Below are positions 27,032 through 34,308 of a DNA stretch of 64,000 nucleotides, piece after piece; position 1 is the first letter of the stretch, and each line of letters opens with the position of its first letter. The translations under genes and the position numbers were made by a program. The notes beneath the pieces were generated by a model. It was not told where the DNA came from and ran no database searches. It saw only the letters and a program-made list of their open reading frames with translations. This DNA comes from CAYMZZ01 sp046297935 (GTDB taxonomy: Bacteria > Bacteroidota > Bacteroidia > Chitinophagales > Chitinophagaceae), in the NCBI GenBank assembly GCA_046297935.1, contig JBKBHA010000007.1, positions 1 to 64,000 on the forward strand. Direction: 5' to 3'.

Positions 27032-27596
27032 TGTTCCCGTTTTTGTAGTGCGAAAAAAATATTTTTTTCAAACGCATCAGGCATTTGTACTTCTGCGTTT
27101 TTGCATTTTCTGCATTCGTATATCCAAAATCGCCGGCTATTTCCTGCATCGACCTGCGTTGTACATAAAATGCTTCCAGCAATCCGCGGCAGGGTTCGCC
27201 CAGGCTCAGTATCGCTTTTTCCATCATCCCAAACTCCTGATCTCTTCGCTGGTGTTCGTCCAGATCATCGTCAACCGATACCACCGTTTCAGTCATGTTC
27301 AAGTCGCCCACAAACCGGCTTTGCTGCTGAAGTCGCTTCAGCCAGATTCGACGTGCTACCGAATACACATAGGTCCTGATCTGGCAATGTAGCTCCAACT
27401 GGCCAGTACTGGCCTTTTCATAGAGCACGATCATGGCTTCCTGAAACACGTCGCGGGCATCGTCTACCGTTCCGTTGTTGTTGATAATCAGCGACTGAAC
27501 TATTCCGTAATTGTCTTTATAGATCCGTTCGGCCGCCTCTCTGTCGTTTCGTGCCAGCCCCTTCAATAGCGTCTTTTCGTTTTGCTCCGGTTTCAC
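27021..27596 (-). CDS. ECF-type RNA polymerase sigma factor
   Basis: 191 residues. Region 2 is in NYGIVQSLIINNNGTVDDAR and DVFQEAMIVLYEKASTGQ (-10 recognition helix). Region 4 is in LSLGEPCRGLLEAFYVQRRS and MQEIAGDFGYTNAENAK, a helix-turn-helix for the -35. A long acidic linker (VSVDDDLDEHQRRDQEFG) joins them. It belongs to the Bacteroidetes-type ECF sigma factors that pair with a membrane anti-sigma factor; here the following overlapping gene is that candidate partner. The genes it controls are unknown. The region upstream (27597-27737) is AT-rich and holds no clear promoter I could assign. Confidence 0.88.
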   Translation of the reverse strand: MKPEQNEKTLLKGLARNDREAAERIYKDNYGIVQSLIINNNGTVDDARDVFQEAMIVLYEKASTGQLELHCQIRTYVYSVARRIWLKRLQQQSRFVGDLNMTETVVSVDDDLDEHQRRDQEFGMMEKAILSLGEPCRGLLEAFYVQRRSMQEIAGDFGYTNAENAKTQKYKCLMRLKKIFFSHYKNGNSDE

Positions 27597-27737
27597 GCGC
27601 CTGTTTTTAATACATTTTTTTAAAAATAGTAACCCGCCCCCAGTCTGAAAAAAAAATTAAAAAACCGGGTTACCTTTTTCCCAACCCGGTATTAATCCCT
27701 GAAATATTTCACAAATCAATTCAAAAAACACACTGAA

Positions 27738-27950
27738 ATGAAAAAGCTTTTCATCGTTCTGGCCGTTGCCAGCCTTGGTTTTGTAGCATGTAACAACGAA
27801 GGTGAAACTAAAGAAACAGTTGACAGCACTGCAAATAAAATTGAAGAAGCTGTTGATAATGTTGCTGACAGCGCTAAGAACGCGATTGATTCTGCTGCAG
27901 CTAAGGTTGACTCTGCTGCTTCTGCTGCAATCGACTCTCTGAAAAAATAA
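27738..27950 (+). CDS. Small Ala/Asp-rich lipoprotein
   Basis: 70 residues; signal peptide with lipobox (SLGFVACNN, Cys18). The mature part is a low-complexity amphipathic helix made of repeated Asp-Ser-Ala-Ala and Lys/Val units (ADSAKNAIDSAAAKVDSAAS), likely coiled coil and periplasmic. No family is recognised; similar small entericidin- or LEA-like lipoproteins occur in Bacteroidetes. It stands alone between the sigma factor (divergent) and the helicase, with its own terminator. Confidence 0.8.
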   Translation: MKKLFIVLAVASLGFVACNNEGETKETVDSTANKIEEAVDNVADSAKNAIDSAAAKVDSAASAAIDSLKK

Positions 27951-27979
27951 GGTTATCGGACTATGTCCGGTTTCCGAAG

Positions 27980-28011
27980 GCCATCCCCCAACAGGCGGAT
28001 GGCTTTTTTGT
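27980..28011 (+). terminator. Terminator after the small lipoprotein
   Basis: GCCATCC (27980-27986) pairs with GGATGGC (27997-28003); a run of six T follows. Confidence 0.8.
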
Positions 28012-28065
28012 GTCTGTTTCTCAGGCTACAACGTTAAATAGCGGGTCTGCTATCTATCAATAGTG

Positions 28066-28073
28066 TACCTTTG
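28066..28073 (+). promoter_or_regulatory. -7 box for the DEAD-box gene
   Basis: TACCTTTG, 35 nt upstream of the ATG. A TTTG at the right distance is not seen, so the -33 element is weak or absent. Confidence 0.45.
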
Positions 28074-28108
28074 CCCACTTTCGTACCGGAATATTATAAT
28101 TTACATAC

Positions 28109-29767
28109 ATGTCTTCATCTACATTTGCTGCACTGGGTCTCGACGAAGGAATTCTGCAATCCATTGCTGCACTGGGGTTTACTACTCCAACACCCATTCA
28201 GGAAAAAGCTATTCCCGTTTTGATACAGGGCACCCGCGATTTTGTGGGCCTGGCACAAACCGGCACAGGCAAAACGGCCGCCTTTGGATTGCCCCTGCTT
28301 CAACTGGTGAGCCGCGATCAAAAGCATCCGCAGGCACTGGTCATTTGTCCAACGCGTGAGCTTTGCCTCCAGATCAGCACCGATCTGAAAAATTTCAGAA
28401 GTAAAAAAATGCCCATTGGCATTGCTGCGGTTTACGGTGGTGCTTCTATTGGCGAGCAGATCCGTGAACTGAAAAAAGGCGTACAGGTAGTGGTAGCCAC
28501 CCCTGGCAGGCTGATCGACCTGATTGAACGGAAAGCAATCGACCTGGAGCATATTGAATATGTGGTACTGGATGAGGCTGATGAGATGTTGAACATGGGT
28601 TTTCAGGACGATATAGAGTTTATCCTGAAGAACACGCCTAACCGCCAAAGCACCTGGTTGTTTAGTGCTACCATGCCGCCCGAAATTAAGAAGGTGAGCA
28701 AGCGGTACATGGAATCGCCTTTTGAAATAACCATCGGCAAGGTCAACTCAGGGAACGCCAATATCGATCACCAATATTATAACACTCAACACGTAAACCG
28801 TTACGAGACCCTGAAACGGATAATCGATTTTAACCCCGGTATATACGGCATTATTTTCACCCGCACCAAGGCCGATGCCCAGGGAATCACCGAGCAACTG
28901 ATACGTGAAGGCTACGATATTGAAGCATTGCACGGCGACTTGACCCAGCAGCAGCGCGATAAAGTGATGGGACGCTTTCGGGAAAAAAGCATTCAATTGC
29001 TGATCGCCACCGATGTGGCCGCCCGTGGTATCGATGTACAGGGTATTACCCATGTAATCAATTATGAACTGCCCGACGATATTGAAGTGTATACTCACCG
29101 AAGTGGACGCACAGGCCGGGCTGGTAGAAGCGGTATTTCTCTTTCTATTGTAACACCCCGGGAGGTTCAACGCGTTCGGCAGATTGAGCGCATGCTCAAT
29201 ACCAAGATGCATAAAATGGATATCCCCAGCGGCAAAGACGTTTGTCGCAAACAGTTCTTCCATTTCATTGATCGCATGTTGCAGGCCGATATCAGTCATG
29301 GGGAATACGAAACCTACCTGCCGGTGCTGCGTGAAAAATTTGAAAACGTTGACAAAGAAGAAATACTTCAACGGGTAGCGGCATTGGAATTCGATCGTTT
29401 TCTGAAATATTATGAAAACGCTGCCGACCTTAACATGCGCGATGACCGTGGTGCTGCCCGCAGCAACCAGCCCAGCAGAGATACGCGGGGTAGGAGTTTT
29501 GGTGAGAAGGGCGAATACCAACGACTGTTTGTAAATCTTGGCACCAAGGACGGATTTTACAAAGCCAGTTTTCTGCAGTTCATCCTCGACATGAGTGATC
29601 TCAGAAAAGATGTGCTTGGCAGAATTGATATGCGTGAAATGAACAGTTGGGTTGAAGTAGAGCCGGCTGCTGCCAAAAAAATGATCCGCGCAATTGATGG
29701 TAAGAATTATCGCGGTCGTAAAATCAGAATGAACGATGCGCAAACCGGCGGGAAGCGAAAAGATTAA
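28109..29767 (+). CDS. DEAD-box RNA helicase with DbpA-like RNA-binding domain
   Basis: 552 residues. The Q motif and motif I (AQTGTGKTAAFGLPLLQL), motif II DEAD (LDEADEMLNMGF), motif III SATMP and motif VI HRSGRTGRAGRSG are all intact. Residues 470-545 (from YQRLFVNLGTKDGFYKASFL) form a DbpA/DeaD-type RNA-binding domain, followed by a short basic tail. It unwinds RNA duplexes in ribosome assembly or mRNA turnover; in Gram-negative bacteria this architecture is called DeaD/CsdA. No partner gene is adjacent; the aromatic operon leader starts 48 nt downstream. Confidence 0.93.
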   Translation: MSSSTFAALGLDEGILQSIAALGFTTPTPIQEKAIPVLIQGTRDFVGLAQTGTGKTAAFGLPLLQLVSRDQKHPQALVICPTRELCLQISTDLKNFRSKKMPIGIAAVYGGASIGEQIRELKKGVQVVVATPGRLIDLIERKAIDLEHIEYVVLDEADEMLNMGFQDDIEFILKNTPNRQSTWLFSATMPPEIKKVSKRYMESPFEITIGKVNSGNANIDHQYYNTQHVNRYETLKRIIDFNPGIYGIIFTRTKADAQGITEQLIREGYDIEALHGDLTQQQRDKVMGRFREKSIQLLIATDVAARGIDVQGITHVINYELPDDIEVYTHRSGRTGRAGRSGISLSIVTPREVQRVRQIERMLNTKMHKMDIPSGKDVCRKQFFHFIDRMLQADISHGEYETYLPVLREKFENVDKEEILQRVAALEFDRFLKYYENAADLNMRDDRGAARSNQPSRDTRGRSFGEKGEYQRLFVNLGTKDGFYKASFLQFILDMSDLRKDVLGRIDMREMNSWVEVEPAAAKKMIRAIDGKNYRGRKIRMNDAQTGGKRKD

Positions 29768-29800
29768 ACAATTTTATTTTTTTGAATTGCGCTTCCTGTT

Positions 29801-29808
29801 TATATTTG
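29801..29808 (+). promoter_or_regulatory. -7 box of the aromatic operon
   Basis: TATATTTG, with a TTTG at 29781-29784 only 16 nt upstream (shorter than the usual spacing). The expected start of transcription is at or within a few bases of the leader ATG at 29816. Confidence 0.6.
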
Positions 29809-29815
29809 TTTCCAC

Positions 29816-29890
29816 ATGAATCAACACAAGGCATTTTTCGGTTTTTATTTTTACTACTTCTTTTTTGCAAAGAGGCCGGGAATGCTTTGA
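29816..29890 (+). CDS. Phe/Tyr leader peptide of the aromatic operon
   Basis: A 24-residue ORF with 7 Phe and 3 Tyr in the block FFGFYFYYFFF, starting at an ATG 7 nt downstream of a TATATTTG box. Ribosomes would stall over the codons at about 29834-29866 when charged tRNA-Phe (or tRNA-Tyr) is scarce. The stop codon at 29888-29890 lies just past an antiterminator strand. This is the leader of a classical attenuator for the pheA-tyrA-aro operon. It is too short for routine gene callers. Confidence 0.85.
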   Translation: MNQHKAFFGFYFYYFFFAKRPGML

Positions 29891-29960
29891 TTGAACTCAG
29901 CGAGAACTAAAAGAGATCAACATAAAGAATCCCGGCCAGAAGGTCGGGATTCTTGTTTTA
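29874..29960 (+). promoter_or_regulatory. Attenuator: antiterminator and terminator
   Basis: The terminator hairpin has 13-bp arms at 29925-29937 and 29942-29954 (one G:T pair) with an AGAA loop, and a T-rich tail. Its 5' arm (29930-29937, TCCCGGCC) is also fully complementary to GGCCGGGA at 29874-29881 inside the leader ORF. The two pairings exclude each other: stalling frees the leader strand and blocks the terminator; full translation covers it and lets the terminator form. Confidence 0.85.
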
Positions 29961-29996
29961 TAATCATTTGAAAAAATCTTGTCGGTAAACTATAGT

Positions 29997-30875
29997 ATGA
30001 GTCCCAGGCAGGCACAACAGGAATCCAGAATCGAAATGGCAACATTGCCGGTAGCCATTCAGGGCTATGAAGGCAGCTTCCATCAGGTAGCAGCCCGACA
30101 GTTTTTTGGCAAACAGGTGCAGGTTGTTCCCTGCGACACTTTCCGGCAGGTGGTAACAGCTGCTTCAGATAACCGAAATACGCAGGCGGGGGTAATGGCC
30201 ATCGAGAATTCAATTGCCGGAAGCATTCTGGCCAACTATAATCTGCTTCATAAAAGCGATTTACTGGTAGTTGGTGAAGTTTACCTGCATATCCGGCAAC
30301 ATCTGCTGGTCAATCCAGGTGTGAAACTCGAAGACATACGCGAAGTTCACTCACATACCATGGCATTGCAGCAGTGTTACGATTTTTTGGATACCCATAA
30401 GTGGAAACTGGTGGAAACCGATGATACCGCGTTGAGTGCGCGACATATTCAGCAACGCCAGAGCAAGCACATCGCCGCAATTGCCAGTAAGCTGGCAGCA
30501 GAACTATATGGCCTTGAAATTCTTGCTCCCAATATCCACACGCTGAAAAAAAACTATACCCGGTTTCTGATTCTGGCGAAGGGTAACGGCGGGACTGAAA
30601 TTGCCCAGGCCGACAAGGCATCGGTATATTTTCATACCGATAACTCTCGGGGTAGCCTGGTAGCTGTGCTCAGCAGCATTGCAGATAGGGGCATCAATTT
30701 GAGCAAACTTCAAAGCTGCCCCATACCCGGCACCGACTTCAAATACGGATTTCATGTAGATATGGAATTTGATCAACGCAGCGATTTCGAAGCCGTGTTG
30801 AAGGATATAAGTTCGAAAGTGGAAGAACTGAAAGTGTATGGAATATATAAGAGGGGGGGGAGACCTGATAGTTGA
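29997..30875 (+). CDS. pheA: Prephenate dehydratase
   Basis: Converts prephenate to phenylpyruvate. 292 residues from ATG 29997; TTG 29979 or ATG 30036 (MATLPVAIQGYEGSF) are alternatives, and 30036 begins closest to the conserved part. The catalytic domain shows IQGYEGSFHQVAAR, AIENSIAGSILANYNLLH and the TRFLIL motif. A C-terminal ACT domain (KASVYFHTDNSRGSLVAVLS and GINLSKLQSCPIPG) is the phenylalanine-sensing regulatory module, so feedback inhibition is likely. There is no chorismate mutase domain; that activity sits on the DAHP synthase gene downstream. The last codons include a run of eight G. Confidence 0.93.
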   Translation: MSPRQAQQESRIEMATLPVAIQGYEGSFHQVAARQFFGKQVQVVPCDTFRQVVTAASDNRNTQAGVMAIENSIAGSILANYNLLHKSDLLVVGEVYLHIRQHLLVNPGVKLEDIREVHSHTMALQQCYDFLDTHKWKLVETDDTALSARHIQQRQSKHIAAIASKLAAELYGLEILAPNIHTLKKNYTRFLILAKGNGGTEIAQADKASVYFHTDNSRGSLVAVLSSIADRGINLSKLQSCPIPGTDFKYGFHVDMEFDQRSDFEAVLKDISSKVEELKVYGIYKRGGRPDS

Positions 30876-30876
30876 A

Positions 30877-31108
30877 TTGTTGAATTGTTGAGTTGTTGAA
30901 TTGTTAGGTGTGCAGTCATGTTGTTGTAACTGCAAAAAAAGCTGAAATGACAATGCGTGAGGTAGAATGAAAGATGAAATCGAAATCAGATCAACTAATT
31001 AAAAGCGAAACGACCAACAGTTAAACAACCGAACGATTAAGCCACTAAACAACTAAACTTACGAACAGCCAAGCAACTCAACAATTCAACAACTCAACAA
31101 TTCAACAA
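30877..31108. repeat. 29-bp inverted repeat pair between pheA and the aminotransferase gene
   Basis: The sequence at 30877-30905 is exactly the reverse complement of 31080-31108. Both are built from TTGAATTGTTGA / TCAACAATTCAA-type units. They could form a 29-bp stem closing a 174-nt loop inside the operon mRNA. The loop region is AT-rich and holds no ORF; further AACAACTCAA copies run to 31133. Confidence 0.9.
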
Positions 31109-31139
31109 CTCAAGAATTCAACAACTCAACAATTTGCCA

Positions 31140-32297
31140 ATGATTCCCAGCAAACGCCTCGACGGCATCGGTGAATATTATTTTTCGCAAAAGCTCCGCG
31201 AAATTGAACAGCTGCGGCAGGCTGGTCGGGAAATCATTAATCTGGGTATTGGCAGCCCCGATCTTCCGCCGCATCCCGATGTAATAGCAGCATTGCAGGA
31301 GTCGGCTGCGGCACCGGGAAACCATGCTTATCAGTCGTACAAGGGAGTGCCGGCTTTGCGACAGGCGATGGCTGTCTGGTATCTGAACTGGTACAATGTA
31401 TCGCTGGATCCGGAAACCGATATCCTGCCACTGTTGGGAAGCAAAGAAGGAATCATGCATATCTGTATGACATACCTAGACAAAGGAGACGAAGTACTGG
31501 TGCCCAATCCTGGCTATCCCACCTATCGGGCGGCAGTGAAGCTGGCAGGGGCCAAATGTGTAGAGTATAAGTTGAAAGAAAAAAACGGATATCTGCCCGA
31601 CCTGGAGCGGCTTAGCAGAAAGGGGTTGAGCAAGGTGAAGTTGATGTTTGTGAATTATCCGCATATGCCAACCGGTCGGGCGGCAGATGCGGAAGCGCTG
31701 GAAGCCCTGGTAGCTTTTGCAAAAAAGCATCATATTCTGCTGGTCAACGACAATCCTTATAGTTTCATCCTGAACGACCAACCGCTGAGCATCCTTTCGG
31801 TTGAAGGCGCAGGGGGCTATGTACTTGAATTGAACAGCCTCAGCAAATCGCACAATATGGCTGGTTGGCGGGTGGGTATGCTTTGTGGCTCAGGTGGGCG
31901 AATTGCAGAAGTATTGCGCTTTAAGTCGAATATGGACAGTGGCATGTTTTTACCCATACAGCATGCTGCCGTTCGGGCGCTTTCACTCGGCAGGGAGTGG
32001 TACGATTCTATGAATGATGTTTATCGCCATCGGCAGCAGAAGGCATTTGAGTTGTTCGAACAGCTGAAGGTTCGTTACGACAGGCAGCAGACTGGTATGT
32101 TTGTGTGGGGTGCCGTGCCTGCAAAATATGCCGACGGATATGCGTTGAGCGACGAACTGTTGCATAAAGCCGGTGTGTTCATTACGCCGGGTGGAATTTT
32201 TGGTTCGGCTGGGGAAAAATATGTACGCATCAGTCTTTGCAGTCCTGTTTCTGTACTGGAACAGGCAATGAAGAAGATCGCTGATAAGAAAAAATAA
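31140..32297 (+). CDS. Class I/II aminotransferase of the aromatic operon
   Basis: 385 residues, start ATG 31140 (a TTG 6 nt upstream is also in frame). Fold type I PLP enzyme: NLGIGSPDLPPHPDVI near the N-terminus, VLVPNPGYPTYRAAVKLAGA, NDNPYSFIL with PLP-contacting residues, and the Schiff-base Lys in NSLSKSHNMAGWR. Where most relatives have NNPTG it reads YPHMPTG. Its position between pheA and tyrA suggests transamination of phenylpyruvate and 4-hydroxyphenylpyruvate (inference); LL-diaminopimelate and aspartate aminotransferases are related alternatives. It is 4 nt from tyrA. Confidence 0.85.
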   Translation: MIPSKRLDGIGEYYFSQKLREIEQLRQAGREIINLGIGSPDLPPHPDVIAALQESAAAPGNHAYQSYKGVPALRQAMAVWYLNWYNVSLDPETDILPLLGSKEGIMHICMTYLDKGDEVLVPNPGYPTYRAAVKLAGAKCVEYKLKEKNGYLPDLERLSRKGLSKVKLMFVNYPHMPTGRAADAEALEALVAFAKKHHILLVNDNPYSFILNDQPLSILSVEGAGGYVLELNSLSKSHNMAGWRVGMLCGSGGRIAEVLRFKSNMDSGMFLPIQHAAVRALSLGREWYDSMNDVYRHRQQKAFELFEQLKVRYDRQQTGMFVWGAVPAKYADGYALSDELLHKAGVFITPGGIFGSAGEKYVRISLCSPVSVLEQAMKKIADKKK

Positions 32298-32301
32298 GAA
32301 C

Positions 32302-33168
32302 ATGGAAAGAAAATGTGTTGCAGTAATTGGTGTTGGCCTTATAGGAGGATCGCTGGCCATACGCCTGCATGAAAAGAAGTTGGCAGGTCGGCTGCTGGGA
32401 GTGGATGCCAATCCGGTGCATGCTCAACAAGCCCTGGAACTGGAGCTGGTGGATGAAATGGTAGACCTGGACGAAGCGATTGAACGGGCCCAGGTGTTGA
32501 TATTGTCCATACCAGTCGATGGTCTCCAAAAGCTATTACCCTCGCTGCTTGATCGCATCGATCAGCAAATTGTGATCGACCTTGGTTCTACCAAGTCAAT
32601 ATTGATCGAATCTGTTAAAGATCATCCACGACGCGGTCGCTTTGTGGCCACGCATCCCATGTGGGGAACTGAATACAGTGGCCCCGCGGCAGCCAGATCC
32701 GATGCTTTTGCCAACAAGGCGGTTATTATCTGCAATGCCACCGAAACTGATCCCGATGCGCTGGATTGGACCCGCGCCATGTATCGCAAGATCGGGATGC
32801 ACCTGTTGGAGATGGAAGCGGGCGCACACGATTTGCATGCTGCCTACGTGAGCCATATTTCACATATTACCTCGTTTGCACTTGCCAATACCGTATTGGA
32901 AAAGGAACAGGAAGAACAGGCCATTTTCGAAATGGCATCGGCGGGTTTTGAAAGCACTGTTCGCCTGGCTAAAAGCAATCCGAACATGTGGGTACCTATT
33001 TTTATTCAAAACAGGCATCATGTACTGGACGTGTTAAATGAGCATATTGATCAGTTATGTCAGTTCAGAGACCGCATTGAAGCCGCCGACGAAGAAGGGC
33101 TGCGGCAATTGATGGAAAAAGCAAACGGCATACGAAGAATCCTCAATCAACCAAATTCAAGAGCCTAA
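32302..33168 (+). CDS. tyrA: Prephenate dehydrogenase
   Basis: Oxidises prephenate to 4-hydroxyphenylpyruvate. 288 residues. An NAD(P)-binding GVGLIGGSLAIRLHEKKL leads the protein. DLGSTKSILIESVKD and THPMWGTEYSGPAAA are conserved active-site stretches of the family. The C-terminal helical dimerisation part has SHISHITSFALANTVL and AGFESTVRLAKSNPNMW. It has neither a chorismate mutase nor an ACT domain, so tyrosine control must come from elsewhere, plausibly the upstream attenuator. It lies between the aminotransferase and DAHP synthase genes in the operon. Confidence 0.95.
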   Translation: MERKCVAVIGVGLIGGSLAIRLHEKKLAGRLLGVDANPVHAQQALELELVDEMVDLDEAIERAQVLILSIPVDGLQKLLPSLLDRIDQQIVIDLGSTKSILIESVKDHPRRGRFVATHPMWGTEYSGPAAARSDAFANKAVIICNATETDPDALDWTRAMYRKIGMHLLEMEAGAHDLHAAYVSHISHITSFALANTVLEKEQEEQAIFEMASAGFESTVRLAKSNPNMWVPIFIQNRHHVLDVLNEHIDQLCQFRDRIEAADEEGLRQLMEKANGIRRILNQPNSRA

Positions 33169-33205
33169 ACAAGCAACTCTTAATATCTTTAATACTTCAA
33201 AAATT

Positions 33206-34294
33206 ATGGAAACAGCAGAAAAATCATCGGCACAGGCAACGCAGCAGGCCTGGAAAAAGCGACCACTGATCATCAGTGGACCCTGCAGCGCCGAAACAGA
33301 AGAGCAGGTGCTGGCGACTGCACAGCGGCTGGCAGCAACCGGAAAAGTAGATATGCTCAGAGCCGGTATCTGGAAACCACGCACCAAACCGGGAATGTTT
33401 GAAGGAATTGGCGCGAAAGGGCTTCCCTGGTTGCAACAGGCCAAAAAAATAACCGGTCTGCCAACGACGGTTGAAGTAGCTACCGGCAAGCAGGTACAGG
33501 ATGCGCTTACTTTTGACGTGGATGTATTATGGATTGGTGCCCGTACCACGGTTAACCCGTTCAGCGTACAGGAAGTGGCAGACGCCTTACGTGGTGTAGA
33601 CGTACCCGTTCTTATTAAAAACCCGATCAATCCCGACCTCGAACTCTGGTCAGGCGCGGTTGAACGTGTGGCCCGCGCTGGCATAAAGCAGATTGGACTC
33701 ATTCATCGCGGTTTTTCCAGCTATGGCAATACCGAATTCCGAAATGCTCCCATGTGGCATTTGGCGATTGATATGAAATTGAAGCATCCCGAACTGCCAA
33801 TTATCAACGATCCTTCCCATATCTGCGGACGCCGCGACATCTTGCTTGATGTAATGCAACGGGCCATTGATCTGGACTTTGACGGGCTCATGATAGAAAG
33901 TCATATTGATCCGGATAATGCCTGGAGCGATGCCAAGCAACAGGTTACTCCTGAGCGACTGGCGGAAATGCTGGACTCCATCATCTGGCGAAAAGAAGAT
34001 GTAAACTCGGAAGAATATCATGCGGCGCTGGAAAAACTTCGTCAGCAGATCAATCATCTCGACGATGAGCTGATGCAGATACTTGGTAAGCGCATGAAGA
34101 TTGCTGAACAGATTGGTCAATACAAAAAAAGTAACAATATCACCATTCTGCAAACCAATCGTTGGAACGAGATCATAGAAAAAGCTACTCAAAAAGGTGA
34201 CAAACTTGGGCTGAGCCGCGAATTCATCACTCGTTATTTTGACGCTGTACACATGGAAAGCATCAATCATCAGAAGAAAATTCTCGATTCCTGA
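33206..34294 (+). CDS. DAHP synthase fused to chorismate mutase
   Basis: 362 residues. Residues 20-260 are a KDPG-aldolase-type (Ibeta) 3-deoxy-7-phosphoheptulonate synthase: ISGPCSAETEEQVLATA, RAGIWKPRTKPGMFEGIGAK, LIHRGFSSYGNTEFRN and NDPSHICGRRD. Residues about 270-362 are an AroQ-type chorismate mutase (LRQQINHLDDELMQILGKRM, KIAEQIGQYKKSNN). The N-DAHPS/C-mutase order is the Bacteroidetes form, where the mutase domain can also act as the regulatory sensor. One polypeptide thus makes the first intermediate of the shikimate pathway and the branch-point compound prephenate. Confidence 0.95.
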   Translation: METAEKSSAQATQQAWKKRPLIISGPCSAETEEQVLATAQRLAATGKVDMLRAGIWKPRTKPGMFEGIGAKGLPWLQQAKKITGLPTTVEVATGKQVQDALTFDVDVLWIGARTTVNPFSVQEVADALRGVDVPVLIKNPINPDLELWSGAVERVARAGIKQIGLIHRGFSSYGNTEFRNAPMWHLAIDMKLKHPELPIINDPSHICGRRDILLDVMQRAIDLDFDGLMIESHIDPDNAWSDAKQQVTPERLAEMLDSIIWRKEDVNSEEYHAALEKLRQQINHLDDELMQILGKRMKIAEQIGQYKKSNNITILQTNRWNEIIEKATQKGDKLGLSREFITRYFDAVHMESINHQKKILDS

Positions 34295-34308
34295 GCTAGC
34301 TTTTCACT

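Noticed and set aside
28748..29743. 331-codon minus-strand open frame within the DEAD-box helicase gene
   Set aside because: It lies wholly antisense to a well-supported gene, has no family motif and shows the low-complexity Ile/Phe/His content typical of an antisense frame.
31016..31133. AACAACTCAA repeats as a CRISPR or satellite array
   Set aside because: Units are 7-16 bp, irregular, and not separated by unique spacers of constant length.
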